Positions 1 to 8,193 of a stretch of 64,000 nucleotides of DNA are shown in pieces; within the stretch, counting starts at the first letter, position 1; the number at the start of each line of letters is the position of its first letter. Below the pieces are notes generated by a model. The model made no database searches, had not been told where the DNA came from, and saw only the letters and a program-made list of their open reading frames with translations. The stretch is taken from assembly GCA_913775715.1 (NCBI GenBank), contig CAJYMC010000007.1, forward strand, positions 992,001-1,056,000. The letters are read 5' to 3'. The position numbers were made by a program, and so were the translations under genes. The stretch comes from an uncultured Exiguobacterium sp. (GTDB taxonomy: Bacteria > Bacillota > Bacilli > Exiguobacteriales > Exiguobacteriaceae).

Positions 1-2
1 GT

Positions 3-281
3 GCTGATGCATTCGTCATCGATGACACGATCCAGACGCGTCTACAAGAAGACCCGATCGTTTATGAACAGTTTAATGACTTCCCGGAGCTCTATCGACG
101 CATCCGGATTGATACGATTCAAAGTGTACGTAAGGATCCCGCTCTCTATGAAAAACGTCTGCAAACGTTGATTGAAAAAACGAAACGGAATCAGATGTAC
201 GGTCAGTGGAATGACGGGGGTCGTCTTTTACTTGAAGATGTTCCGGAGACAGAATCAGAGGATAGTCGGTCAGACTGCTAA
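3..281 (+). CDS. YdeI/OmdA-like protein, 3' end only
   Basis: The frame is open from the window edge to a TAA at 279-281, giving about 92 residues. Visible motifs are FPELYRRIRIDTIQ, LYEKRLQTLIEKTKRN and MYGQWNDGGRLL. This pattern (aromatic core, then a basic helix, then a GxWNDGGRL tail) fits the C-terminal part of the YdeI/OmdA family, linked to bacteriocin protection in other bacteria; the role here is unknown. The start lies outside the window. The gene is convergent with the ABC ATPase and the two coding ends overlap by 12 bp, so no terminator separates them. Confidence 0.6.
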   Translation, partial: ADAFVIDDTIQTRLQEDPIVYEQFNDFPELYRRIRIDTIQSVRKDPALYEKRLQTLIEKTKRNQMYGQWNDGGRLLLEDVPETESEDSRSDC

Positions 282-1160
282 GAAAATCTCTTCTAATGAT
301 TGACGTTCGATCTGCACCTCGTAGACTTTGACGTCTTGTTTCGCAAGCATGACGAGTAACTCTGGAATATCCTCTTCCGTCGATAAATCAAGCTGTGTAC
401 AGTCATCGGTTTGCGACAAAAGTCGAACATATGCTGGCAAATGCGATGGCTCTAATCGCGGAACAGTCCGAATACGGATTTGAATCTCCTGCCTCATTGC
501 TTCTTGTAAGGACGCAACGGTTCCGAAGCGGACGATTCTTCCCTCCGCCATGATGGCGACACGATCACACATCTTTTCGATCTCATTCAAGTTATGAGAG
601 GTTAAGAAGATCGTTTTTCCTTCCGCTTTTAATGCAAGCAACAATCGCTGGGTATCAATCGCCGATTCTGGATCAAGACCGGACGTCGGTTCATCTAAAA
701 AAAGTAATTCCGGATTTCCGGTGAGCGCTTGTGCGATACTGATCTTTTTCTTCATCCCGAACGAGAAGCTCCCGATCTTTTGTCGCTCCGTTCCGCTTAA
801 TCCGACTTGTTCAAGCAATCGTCCAATTTCTTGCTTCGTGATGCGAACTCCTGATAATCCTGCCATGTAGTTAAGAAATGCACGTGCCGTCATATCATGA
901 TACAGATTTGATGTATCCGGCATGACCCCGATCCGTTGTTTGATGGCATCTAGTCGATCAGCGGGTTCACCGAGAAGTGCGACAGTTCCGCCTGTCGCTT
1001 GTGTGATTCCGGTCATGATCTGAATGAATGTCGATTTCCCAGCGCCATTACGACCTAAAAAACCAAAGATTTCTCCTCGTTCGACCGTCAAATTCACCTC
1101 TCGTAAGACTTCCTTCGCACCGAACGATTTCTTCAATTCTTTTACTTCAATCGCTTTCAT
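270..1160 (-). CDS. ABC transporter ATP-binding protein
   Basis: A 296-aa cytoplasmic ABC ATPase that should energise the permease encoded just upstream. Walker A GRNGAGKS lies at residues 36-43, the signature region SFGMKK at about 133-138, Walker B LLFLDEP at 152-158 and the switch His in LTSHNL near 188. A C-terminal extension of about 80 residues is typical of drug, antimicrobial-peptide or Na+ exporters of the NatA/BcrA type. Its ATG is 1 bp after the permease stop, so the two are translationally coupled. The substrate cannot be deduced from sequence. Confidence 0.92.
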   Translation of the reverse strand: MKAIEVKELKKSFGAKEVLREVNLTVERGEIFGFLGRNGAGKSTFIQIMTGITQATGGTVALLGEPADRLDAIKQRIGVMPDTSNLYHDMTARAFLNYMAGLSGVRITKQEIGRLLEQVGLSGTERQKIGSFSFGMKKKISIAQALTGNPELLFLDEPTSGLDPESAIDTQRLLLALKAEGKTIFLTSHNLNEIEKMCDRVAIMAEGRIVRFGTVASLQEAMRQEIQIRIRTVPRLEPSHLPAYVRLLSQTDDCTQLDLSTEEDIPELLVMLAKQDVKVYEVQIERQSLEEIFLAV

Positions 1161-1161
1161 G

Positions 1162-1845
1162 TTACAAATCCTTTCGCTTTAACGTGAGATAGGAGATCGT
1201 CAAAAACAATCCACTCCATAAAACAGGTAACAGTAGCAGCGTCCCAGACATGATGACAGCGTGGTACGGCAAGATGTATTGAAACGGTACCAGATACCAT
1301 TTTTCTGAGAACGCTGACCAAAGACCGATGATCGGTACGACGATCCCGAGAAAAATACCGAGAAACATCGTCAAACTAGGCTTCGCTATCATCGTTGATA
1401 AAAAAATATTGAAACTCGTGATGTATAGAATGACGACCAGAACCGTTAGATAATCCGTCCAGAACCATTGCTGTGCGTAAAGTGAGACGATGAGGAAATT
1501 AATCGTAAGCGTCGCGCACCAGAACAACAATGATCCGAGAAACTTCTCTAAAATGATTCGCAGACGCGACGTCTTCGTGACCAGTAAACGAATCGTCCGT
1601 GTCTCGATTTCACGATTGATGATGTCGTGTGATAACGCAGCCACGAATAGAAATCCGAAGAACAGGATGAAGAACTTAATGCTTGAAGTATAAGCCGACG
1701 GTTGATTAACGCCAGCAAGCAGTTCCGGATGCCTCGTCAAATACGATGCTGTGAAGACGGACGTGATTGTCAGAAAAAGCATCAACAAAATCGCTTTGAC
1801 GCTTTTGAAGCTGCTCGTGAATTCTTGTTTTACGATTGGAAACAT
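1162..1845 (-). CDS. ABC-2 type transporter permease
   Basis: A 227-aa integral membrane protein with about six hydrophobic segments, beginning with a cytoplasmic amphipathic stretch (MFPIVKQEFTSSFKS) as in ABC-2 permeases. A conserved cytoplasmic loop INREIETRTIRLLVTKTSR follows the second helix and resembles the ATPase-coupling helix of NatB/YhaP-type exporters. The ATG is preceded by AAGGAG at good spacing. It lies between a 29-aa membrane peptide gene and the ATPase gene, all on the minus strand, forming a three-gene export operon. Substrate unknown. Confidence 0.88.
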   Translation of the reverse strand: MFPIVKQEFTSSFKSVKAILLMLFLTITSVFTASYLTRHPELLAGVNQPSAYTSSIKFFILFFGFLFVAALSHDIINREIETRTIRLLVTKTSRLRIILEKFLGSLLFWCATLTINFLIVSLYAQQWFWTDYLTVLVVILYITSFNIFLSTMIAKPSLTMFLGIFLGIVVPIIGLWSAFSEKWYLVPFQYILPYHAVIMSGTLLLLPVLWSGLFLTISYLTLKRKDL

Positions 1846-1872
1846 GACGGACTCCTTCGGATATATTTTTGA

Positions 1873-1962
1873 TTAACGCAAGCGTTCTTTTACTTTCGTG
1901 ACAAGGACACCGAGTCCATATAAGATGGCGACTGTTAAGAGTATCGTGATGATGGTTTCCAT
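1873..1962 (-). CDS. 29-aa single-helix membrane peptide
   Basis: A short ORF (METIITILLTVAILYGLGVL, then a basic tail ending KERLR) preceded by AAAGGAG at ideal spacing. It has one transmembrane helix of about 20 residues and a positively charged cytoplasmic-type C-terminus. It is the first gene of the ABC exporter operon, 27 bp upstream of the permease start. Small helices of this kind often modulate a neighbouring transporter, but no family is recognised; a role as an exporter subunit is inference from position. It is too short for usual gene-calling cut-offs. Confidence 0.6.
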   Translation of the reverse strand: METIITILLTVAILYGLGVLVTKVKERLR

Positions 1963-2087
1963 GATAATTCTCCTTTACGCTTTTGACGTGTCCTCTATCT
2001 CTACGTTACTCTTTTAAAAAAGTTTCCTTATTTTTCAATTCCCAACATTCTCCTCATGGTACAGTAAAAGAAAAAAGGAGACGGCAA

Positions 2088-2948
2088 ATGAAACGTTATA
2101 CGATCACCTGTCAGCAACAATCCGTCCACATTACGGAATGGGGAAACGAACAGCTTCCGACGATCGTCTGTCTGCACGGACTCGGCAGTACAAGTCTCAG
2201 CTTCATCGAAATCGCCGAAGCGCTCGCGGACGAATTCCGTCTGATTGCGATAGATTTACCCGGTCACGGCAAAACACCAGCTTTCTCAGATCCCCTACAC
2301 TATCGCATGAAACCCTTTACGGACTGGATCGACGAAGTCTTACACATCCTTGATATCAAGCGGTTCTATGCCTTGTCGCACTCGTGGGGTAGTGTTCTCT
2401 CGCTTTATTATTTGATTGAACATGCGGACCGTGTGCTTGGTACGATCCTGATTGACGGCGGCTATCACAGTAAACGGCTCTACGGTCTTTCCGTAGAGGA
2501 AGAAGTGGCTTTTTATAAACAAGACTTCGAGGATTCCGTTTCGACATGGGACGAATTTTTGGACATTGCCGTTTATGCCCCAAACGCCCGTCGCTCCCCG
2601 TCTCTTGATCAAGCCGGAGCCGATCTCCTTCGGATGGAGGAAGGACGATTCCACTGGCATGCCCGAGGAGAGACGGCTGCTGCAATCGTACGTGCACTTC
2701 ACCACGAGGATGTTCTTGATTTTCTACCGGACGTTCCACCAACGGATATTCAGTTGTACGTCGCTACGTTACCGACAGATCAAGCATCGATCCGTCAGCA
2801 GGCGACGAACCGATTACATGAGATGACGCAAGCGACGGTCCATTTTGTCCCGGAGACAGGACATCTATTACACTGGGATAGCCCTGACGTCATCATCGAA
2901 GCGATTCGTCACTACTGGACGTCCGGAAAAAGATTGTCTTCTATTTGA
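2088..2948 (+). CDS. Alpha/beta hydrolase
   Basis: A 286-aa cytoplasmic hydrolase. The start is set at the ATG following AAAAAAGGAG, since an upstream in-frame start at 1983 has no ribosome binding site. The oxyanion region is HGLGSTS, the nucleophile elbow is SHSWGS (first Gly of GxSxG replaced by Ser) and the catalytic His lies in ETGHLLHWDSP near the C-terminus. The order oxyanion loop, DLPGHG, elbow, cap and His is standard for this fold. The substrate is unknown; a small ester or lactone is typical. It stands between divergent and downstream membrane-protein genes with no clear partner. Confidence 0.85.
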   Translation: MKRYTITCQQQSVHITEWGNEQLPTIVCLHGLGSTSLSFIEIAEALADEFRLIAIDLPGHGKTPAFSDPLHYRMKPFTDWIDEVLHILDIKRFYALSHSWGSVLSLYYLIEHADRVLGTILIDGGYHSKRLYGLSVEEEVAFYKQDFEDSVSTWDEFLDIAVYAPNARRSPSLDQAGADLLRMEEGRFHWHARGETAAAIVRALHHEDVLDFLPDVPPTDIQLYVATLPTDQASIRQQATNRLHEMTQATVHFVPETGHLLHWDSPDVIIEAIRHYWTSGKRLSSI

Positions 2949-2991
2949 AAAATGGTTTATTATGGAATCGGAATAAAAAGGAGGGGTTCAT

Positions 2992-3378
2992 ATGTTAAAA
3001 CGGTTAACGTTCGTTTGTGTGACCTTATGCATCGCGATCGTCGCTACCCTTATCGCTGCACGCCACTCAACTGGAAACACCATTTCGTTTGAAGAGCCGT
3101 TATCGGTTTACCTCGCGATTGGACTAATTGTCTTCTTATTCTTACCACCGCTCGTCCTATCATTTTTCGAACATCCTGTCCTGAAGATCATCAATATCGT
3201 CTATCAATCCTTGATCGTCTTTAGTTTTGTCGGACTGATCCCCGTCGGCTTTTTGATTCCGAACGGATTCTCAACGATCATCGTCGCTGTTTTTGGAACA
3301 GCCGCAAGTCTTGCTAGTGTCATCGTGACGGTACGAAGTCATTCGATGTTCTCTAACTATTCTTCTGACGTACGTTAA
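2992..3378 (+). CDS. Hypothetical four-helix membrane protein
   Basis: A 128-aa protein with four hydrophobic segments, near residues 5-22, 38-58, 65-85 and 92-112. The start has a strong AAGGAGG site. It follows the hydrolase by 43 bp and is closed by a terminator at 3393-3430, so the two genes may be co-transcribed. No family is recognised and no catalytic motif is visible; it lacks the charged loops of a typical transporter. Confidence 0.7.
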   Translation: MLKRLTFVCVTLCIAIVATLIAARHSTGNTISFEEPLSVYLAIGLIVFLFLPPLVLSFFEHPVLKIINIVYQSLIVFSFVGLIPVGFLIPNGFSTIIVAVFGTAASLASVIVTVRSHSMFSNYSSDVR

Positions 3379-3392
3379 TCTATCTTTCAAAC

Positions 3393-3430
3393 TGCTTCCG
3401 CCGTCATGGTAGGAAGCAATTTTTATTTTT
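3393..3430 (+). terminator. Intrinsic terminator after the membrane protein
   Basis: TGCTTCC pairs with GGAAGCA across a 12-nt loop and is followed by an A/T-rich run with a T tract. Confidence 0.7.
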
Positions 3431-3433
3431 AGT

Positions 3434-3453
3434 ATAAATTTATTTATCGATAA
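3434..3453 (+). promoter_or_regulatory. Putative LysR-type operator upstream of the DJ-1 gene
   Basis: The 17-mer ATAAATTTATTTATCGA at 3434-3450 runs into the perfect palindrome TTATCGATAA at 3444-3453. The same 17-mer occurs at 5551-5567 upstream of the nearby LysR gene. It lies about 60 bp before the predicted start of transcription, where LysR recognition sites usually sit. Confidence 0.55.
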
Positions 3454-3469
3454 GCTCATTTTTATTAAT

Positions 3470-3498
3470 TTGTTTTTCGTTAGAGTTGGGCGTATTCT
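3470..3498 (+). promoter_or_regulatory. Promoter of the DJ-1/ABM operon
   Basis: A -35 of TTGTTT (3470-3475), a 17-bp spacer and a -10 of TATTCT (3493-3498). Read by eye; it gives a 5' leader of about 35 nt to the ATG at 3541. Confidence 0.5.
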
Positions 3499-3540
3499 AA
3501 TCACGTAGCCAATCGGCAAACGAATAAGGAGGAACATATC

Positions 3541-4203
3541 ATGAGTAAACACATCTTAATGGTCGTCACGAACGCAAAAGAAATGAAGGAAGGTCACGCA
3601 ACAGGACTTTGGTTGTCTGAGTTCGCGGAAGCGTACATCGAATTCAAGAACGCAGGATATACCGTCACGGTCGCAAGCCCGAACGGCGGCGAATCACCAA
3701 TCGACGCACGGAGCCTAGAAGAGGAAGTCCCAGCTGAGATCCAAGCGACAGCTCCACTCTTGAAAGAGACACTTGATTTAAAAGCAATCCAAGACTTCTC
3801 AGCATTCGATGCAATCTTCATGCCAGGTGGACACGGTACGATGTTCGACTTGCCACAAAGTGATGCCTTGAACAACGCCCTTCGGACATTGTTTGAAGCG
3901 AACAAGACGGTCGCTGCGGTCTGTCACGGACCAGCTGGACTCGTCAGCGCAACACTTTCAGACGGAACACCACTCGTCGCTGGAAAGACGATCGCAACGT
4001 TTACGGATGAAGAAGAACGCGCGACAGGCCTTGACGTCTACATGCCATTCTTGCTTGAGACACGTCTTCGTGAACTTGGTGCGAACATCATCACGGCTGA
4101 CAACTTCACGGAAAATGTCCAAGTCGACGGAAACCTCGTCACGGGTCAAAATCCACAGTCCACGATTGCGGTCGCGAAAGCCGTCATCAATACACTAAAC
4201 TAA
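3541..4203 (+). CDS. DJ-1/PfpI family protein (Hsp31/glyoxalase III-like)
   Basis: A 220-aa cytoplasmic protein of the type 1 glutamine amidotransferase-like fold. The nucleophile elbow AAVCHGPAGL places Cys128 followed by His129, and a conserved Glu sits in WLSEFAEAY near residue 27. MPGGHGTMFD near residue 94 is the usual glycine loop. This arrangement is that of Hsp31/YraA-like proteins, which remove methylglyoxal or repair glycated proteins. It is first in an operon with an ABM monooxygenase. The LysR-type box upstream suggests induction by an electrophile or quinone; that trigger is inference. Confidence 0.88.
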   Translation: MSKHILMVVTNAKEMKEGHATGLWLSEFAEAYIEFKNAGYTVTVASPNGGESPIDARSLEEEVPAEIQATAPLLKETLDLKAIQDFSAFDAIFMPGGHGTMFDLPQSDALNNALRTLFEANKTVAAVCHGPAGLVSATLSDGTPLVAGKTIATFTDEEERATGLDVYMPFLLETRLRELGANIITADNFTENVQVDGNLVTGQNPQSTIAVAKAVINTLN

Positions 4204-4211
4204 TCAAAACA

Positions 4212-4240
4212 AGAGATCCTTTGGATGAAGGATCTCTTTT
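4212..4240 (+). terminator. Hairpin between the DJ-1 and ABM genes
   Basis: AGAGATCCTT pairs with AAGGATCTCT, followed by TTTT. It lies between two genes of the same operon, so it may only reduce read-through. Confidence 0.6.
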
Positions 4241-4257
4241 CATAGGAGGTTCTATCG

Positions 4258-4545
4258 ATGATTCAACTGATTGCCCGGATCGAAGCACATCCGAATCAAA
4301 GCGAACAGCTCGCTTCAATCATCGAAGGTGTGATCGCCCCTTCGCGTGCAGAAGAAGGGTGTCTGACGTATCAGGCACATCGCGCTATCGATGCTCCGAA
4401 CGTCTTCTACTTTTATGAACAATGGCGTGATCGAGACGCTTTCGATCAGCATGTCGCCTCACTGCACTACCAAGCCTATCGAGCAGACAGTGCCCATCTC
4501 GTCGCTGATCGGGCGTTGACATTCTTACATGATATATCGAAATAA
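4258..4545 (+). CDS. ABM-domain quinol monooxygenase-like protein
   Basis: A 95-aa protein of the antibiotic biosynthesis monooxygenase (ABM/YgiN) fold. Typical features are an initial beta strand (IQLIARIEAHPNQ), the helix SEQLASIIEGVIAPSRAEEG, and the strand FYFYEQWRDRDAFDQHVAS with the conserved W and H. Such dimers oxidise quinols or degrade reactive aromatic compounds without a cofactor. The ribosome site AGGAGG is 7 bp before ATG. It sits 54 bp after the DJ-1 gene and probably shares its promoter, which suggests a joint function against reactive carbonyls or quinones. Confidence 0.85.
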   Translation: MIQLIARIEAHPNQSEQLASIIEGVIAPSRAEEGCLTYQAHRAIDAPNVFYFYEQWRDRDAFDQHVASLHYQAYRADSAHLVADRALTFLHDISK

Positions 4546-4557
4546 TGTATATTCCAT

Positions 4558-4604
4558 AAAAAAGTCCAATCCTCTCAGCATTTGCTTGTGGATTGGACTT
4601 TTTT
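4558..4604. terminator. Bidirectional terminator
   Basis: AAAAAAGTCCAATCC pairs with GGATTGGACTTTTTT across a 17-nt loop. It serves both the ABM gene and the convergent LysR gene. Confidence 0.85.
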
Positions 4605-4612
4605 CATACAAT

Positions 4613-5467
4613 TCAACCTAACGCCTTAATCACCTGTTGCAAAACCGGATCGTGGCGCGAGTTCGTTCGATAGGCGACGTATAACTGATTCGTCGCGAAT
4701 CGTTCCGGTGCAATCCGCTGGACGCGACCAGCGCTGACCGCTGCCTCGACGAGATAATCGGGCAAAACGCTAATCCCGTGTCCTGCTTCGATCGCTTTTA
4801 GTATCGCATCGACGTTCGGTAAGATCATTTCCGGACGGATCCCAGGTCGTTCTCCGAACTGCGTCTGATAGTACCGACGAATGATCGGCAGCTCAAGTCC
4901 GTAGCTAATCCAGCGCTGACGGTCCATCCATTCCTTTAGATCCGCTTCCGGAGCATCGTAGCCAATCGGGGCGATCAAATGAAAGCGTTCGTCAGCAATC
5001 GGGACATACTGGACGCCTGGCTCATCAATCCGCTTCGTTGCGATGATGAAGTCGAGCTCATGCGCAAGCAAGCGTTGCAAAAGAGGAACCGTCAAATCAA
5101 AGATGGTCGTGAATTGGGCGATGTCGAGCGGCAATTTTGGCACGATCCCATGCGTGACGAATTCCGTAGGTCCCCCGAATTTCAAGACCGGACGAGGTTG
5201 TTCCCCTGCTTCGTACTTCATCTCAAGCGATAATTCCTCGAGCCGATCGATTAATCCGACGACTTGTGTATAGAGGGCTGTTCCCGCGTCCGTCGGAATC
5301 ATTTGCCGTGGCGCACGGATGAACAAGGATGTCTCTAGTTCTGCTTCTAGTGCCGCGATATGCTGGCTGACCGCTGGTTGCGTCAAAAAACGAATTCTTG
5401 CCGCTGCCGAGACGGAACGTTGTTGATAAACGTGAATGAAACTGCGATACCATTCAAAATCAATCAT
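4613..5467 (-). CDS. LysR family transcriptional regulator
   Basis: A 284-aa DNA-binding regulator. The N-terminal winged helix-turn-helix (SVSAAARIRFLTQPAVSQHI, about residues 19-38) is followed by a periplasmic-binding-like effector domain from about 90. It is convergent with the DJ-1/ABM operon. The 17-bp box upstream of its own promoter also occurs upstream of that operon, so it is the best candidate regulator of both. The inducer is unknown. The start follows AAGGAG. Confidence 0.9.
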   Translation of the reverse strand: MIDFEWYRSFIHVYQQRSVSAAARIRFLTQPAVSQHIAALEAELETSLFIRAPRQMIPTDAGTALYTQVVGLIDRLEELSLEMKYEAGEQPRPVLKFGGPTEFVTHGIVPKLPLDIAQFTTIFDLTVPLLQRLLAHELDFIIATKRIDEPGVQYVPIADERFHLIAPIGYDAPEADLKEWMDRQRWISYGLELPIIRRYYQTQFGERPGIRPEMILPNVDAILKAIEAGHGISVLPDYLVEAAVSAGRVQRIAPERFATNQLYVAYRTNSRHDPVLQQVIKALG

Positions 5468-5499
5468 GTGGTTTCTCCTTTTGCTTGGTCTTCTTAAAA

Positions 5500-5528
5500 A
5501 GTATAGATTTATTCAATTTATAAGACAA
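5500..5528 (-). promoter_or_regulatory. Promoter of the LysR gene
   Basis: On the minus strand a -35 of TTGTCT (5523-5528), a 17-bp spacer and a -10 of TATACT (5500-5505). Confidence 0.55.
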
Positions 5529-5550
5529 ATAATGAATAATTTAGTAAGTC

Positions 5551-5567
5551 ATAAATTTATTTATCGA
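5551..5567. promoter_or_regulatory. Putative LysR autoregulatory box
   Basis: ATAAATTTATTTATCGA, identical over 17 bp to 3434-3450, centred about 65 bp upstream of the inferred LysR transcript start. The flanking bases again form a TTAT/ATAA inverted repeat. Confidence 0.55.
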
Positions 5568-5668
5568 ATAATGACAGAGGATTTCCATAATGCTTCGTTA
5601 GAAGTTTCTCTATTTAGAACTCAACGATTGCTCCGCGGATCATTGCAAGAAGTACATCAGATCCGGTT

Positions 5669-6013
5669 TTATTTCTGCTCCTTTTTCTTCTCCCGGTGAT
5701 ATTGTTTTAATGCCATATTGACGTTTACGATGACGGCACTGAGAACACCTACGCCAAGCATGACGTAAACGATCGAAAACAATTTACCGAACGCTGTTTG
5801 GGGAACAAGATCCCCATATCCGACCGTTGCGAGCGTCATGACGGAGAAATAAAAGGCGTCCAGAATACTGAACTGTTCGACATTGTGATAGAAGACCGTT
5901 CCAATCAAAAAAAGTGCCCCGACCATGATCATCAATGCCTTTTGTTCTTCTTGCTTGAATAAGATACGAATGACATGAAAAAAATTTCGGATCAAAATAA
6001 AGAACGCCAGCAT
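5669..6013 (-). CDS. Two-helix potassium channel
   Basis: A 114-aa membrane protein with an outer helix (about residues 26-45), a pore loop carrying the K+ selectivity filter TVGYGD at 63-68, and an inner helix (about 74-97), then a short basic tail. This is the KcsA-like Ion_trans_2 architecture without any cytoplasmic regulatory domain. It should form a tetrameric K+ pore. The ATG follows a GGAGGAG site. It lies immediately downstream of a decayed gene on the same strand. Confidence 0.9.
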   Translation of the reverse strand: MLAFFILIRNFFHVIRILFKQEEQKALMIMVGALFLIGTVFYHNVEQFSILDAFYFSVMTLATVGYGDLVPQTAFGKLFSIVYVMLGVGVLSAVIVNVNMALKQYHREKKKEQK

Positions 6014-6037
6014 GCTCTCTCCTCCTCAGTTCCGTCA

Positions 6038-6320
6038 TCACGGCGCACGTTCATTGAACAATTTCTCTAGTTGGTCAGGATCAAGTGGATTCAAGTCAGA
6101 GATCAGGAAATAATCGATTCGTTGTAAACTTTGATCCGTCCGTAGAAGCTATTTGACACCGAGCAACGTCGCGATCAAAATAAAACTACAGTTGTACAGA
6201 AACAGATATCTGCACCGAGCGCGTAGGTCATGTTCTGATTCGCAATGCTGTTATAGACGGTGGCAGCAAGGCGGTGGCGATTACGACACCGGGAACGTCC
6301 GCGCAATCAGTTCGTCACTT
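6038..6320 (-). pseudogene. Decayed DUF389-like membrane protein gene
   Basis: On the minus strand, protein-like pieces occur in different frames: SDELIARTFPG, then GVVIATALLPP (about 6259-6288), NMTYALGA (about 6220-6237) and ILIATLLGVK (about 6151-6180). The last is interrupted by a TAG and continues in the same frame to an end at 6038 (IDYFLISDLNPLDPDQLEKL). The glycine-rich PGVVIATALLPP motif resembles DUF389 membrane proteins. Frameshifts and stops rule out an intact product. The family assignment is moderate; decay is certain from the frames. Confidence 0.5.
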
Positions 6321-6433
6321 AAAAACGAGTCGCACCATTCAAGTCATTGGTTTTTATTTACCCGTTTTTAGTGTGTTCGCCTTATTTCACTTATGAAAAA
6401 TAAAAAATCCCTTTAACGAAAGGTACATTGCTC

Positions 6434-6928
6434 ATGAAAAAATTCCGCGGCAAACGCCGTTATTTTAAAAATCTCGAACTGGAATTCAACAGTTTTTCTT
6501 CTCCCTCCTATATTGATTCAGACGTTTGGTTTAACGACTGGCACGAGCATCCTGACTTTTATGGACATGGCAACGCGAGTCTGCGTATTCGTAAAGCACA
6601 TCTTCGGATTGCATTGAGCGCTATGCAGGACATGCAACAAAAACTAGCGGAAAAACAGATTGAACATCAGCTTTACATAACGATTGTCCTCGAGGATGCT
6701 TCACAAGACGCACTACATGTCCACACGACGAATCCGGACGGAACCCCATTCCCACTTGAGCGGATTCAGTCGTTCCCTCTCGCTTCACACGTTCCGACCT
6801 GGGTAACGGAACTCTTTCCGGGCAACCGGTATACGATTCATCAATCACAGGAGGAATTCATCGATTATACGGAAGATGAGCCTGTCAGCTCGACCGTCAC
6901 GCTTTTTTACATCTTGCCAAATCGTTAA
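6434..6928 (+). CDS. Hypothetical cytoplasmic protein
   Basis: About 164 aa from the ATG at 6434; a TTG two codons earlier is closer to the GAAAGG site and is an alternative start. It begins MKKFRGKRRYFKNLELEF and is rich in aromatic residues and His (WFNDWHEHPDFYGHGN). No membrane segments or signal peptide are visible. No family is recognised. It is monocistronic, with a strong terminator downstream. Confidence 0.7.
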   Translation: MKKFRGKRRYFKNLELEFNSFSSPSYIDSDVWFNDWHEHPDFYGHGNASLRIRKAHLRIALSAMQDMQQKLAEKQIEHQLYITIVLEDASQDALHVHTTNPDGTPFPLERIQSFPLASHVPTWVTELFPGNRYTIHQSQEEFIDYTEDEPVSSTVTLFYILPNR

Positions 6929-6935
6929 CGATACG

Positions 6936-6980
6936 AAAACGAGCTATCCTTTCCATCACAGGAAGAGGATAGCTCGTTTT
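6936..6980. terminator. Bidirectional terminator
   Basis: AAAACGAGCTATCCT pairs with AGGATAGCTCGTTTT; it lies between convergent genes. Confidence 0.85.
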
Positions 6981-6992
6981 GTTCGGTTTCTC

Positions 6993-8024
6993 TTATGGTA
7001 GCAGAACAACCTTGCCGAATTTACCAGCTTGTTTAAAGTACGCTTGGGCTTCTCGCGCTTCAGCGAGCGGGAACGTCCGGTCGATGACGGGCTGAATCGT
7101 CTGCGTCCGAACGGCCTCCAGTAATTTCTCATAGTCATGGCGATTGCCAAGGACGGATCCTTGTAGACGGATATGTTTTAAATAAAGCGTCCGAAAATCG
7201 AGCGACGTCACCTGTCCCCCAGACGATCCGGAAATGCAGTACGTTCCGCCACGCTTCAGCAAATCCAGTCCTTGTTTGAACACGGCATCGCCGACGACGT
7301 CGAGAATCGCATCGACCGGACCAACTTCTTGCATGACCTGCTGATCCCAGTCCGGCTCACGGTAGGAAACGACCAAGTCCGCCCCGAGTTCGTGCAATTG
7401 ATCCGTCAGCTTCAAGTCACCGACGAGTGCGACGACACAGGCTCCGAAGACCCGTTTCGCAATCTGGACGTTGAGTGAACCGACACCACCGCTGGCACCT
7501 GTTACAAGTACCGTCTGTCCTTGTTGTAAGTCAAGTTGTTCGACCATGTGCCACGCCGTCAATCCACTGACCGAGAAGACCGCACTGTCCGTATAGGAAG
7601 CAAGCGGCATGTCGTAACAGAGTTCGAGCGGCCAGCAGACATACTCCGCGTATCCGCCGTCGTACTCGGAACCGATGAACGATAAGTCCTCGGCACTCTG
7701 TTCGTCAGCGATTTCTCCACTCGCCGTGAACGGGAACAAGACGACGTCGCGTCCGATTTCCGTCTCGGCGACACCGTCTCCGACCGCGACAATCCGTCCG
7801 CTAATATCTGAACCGGGAATCCGGGGGAACTGCACTCCTTCTGCTTTCCAGCCGGATTCACTCTCCGCACCATAGGCGCCTTCTCGCATCCAGATTTCTG
7901 TATTGTTCAAGGCACAAGCTTTGATTTCAATCAGTACCTCGCCTTGTTTCGGTTGTGGTGTCTCTTGATCGATATAGGCGAGCTGCTCAAGCCCACCATG
8001 CCCCGTTACGGTGACTGCCTTCAT
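6993..8024 (-). CDS. Quinone oxidoreductase-like MDR dehydrogenase
   Basis: A 343-aa member of the medium-chain dehydrogenase/reductase superfamily. The N-terminal GroES-like half begins MKAVTVTGHGG and contains PRIPGSDISGRI. The Rossmann half has the nucleotide motif GASGGVGS at 176-183. It lacks the structural-zinc cysteine cluster of alcohol dehydrogenases, so a zinc-independent NADPH:quinone or enoyl reductase is likely. The ATG follows GTGAGGC. It stands alone between convergent and divergent neighbours. The exact substrate is unknown. Confidence 0.85.
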   Translation of the reverse strand: MKAVTVTGHGGLEQLAYIDQETPQPKQGEVLIEIKACALNNTEIWMREGAYGAESESGWKAEGVQFPRIPGSDISGRIVAVGDGVAETEIGRDVVLFPFTASGEIADEQSAEDLSFIGSEYDGGYAEYVCWPLELCYDMPLASYTDSAVFSVSGLTAWHMVEQLDLQQGQTVLVTGASGGVGSLNVQIAKRVFGACVVALVGDLKLTDQLHELGADLVVSYREPDWDQQVMQEVGPVDAILDVVGDAVFKQGLDLLKRGGTYCISGSSGGQVTSLDFRTLYLKHIRLQGSVLGNRHDYEKLLEAVRTQTIQPVIDRTFPLAEAREAQAYFKQAGKFGKVVLLP

Positions 8025-8193
8025 GTTTTTGCCTCACTTTCTTCCCTCCATATGATATCTCTCTTCTTTACCCCTTCATCCTAATTTTAATATCCTGCTT
8101 CCGTAACCCGCTGTCTCCTCCTATAGAACGATTCGTCCTCATTTAATATCTAGATATAATATGGATACGAATTCACGTCTGGAGGAACGATGC

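Noticed and set aside
55..270. A terminator between the first gene and the ABC ATPase
   Set aside because: The two coding ends overlap and no hairpin with a T run exists between them.
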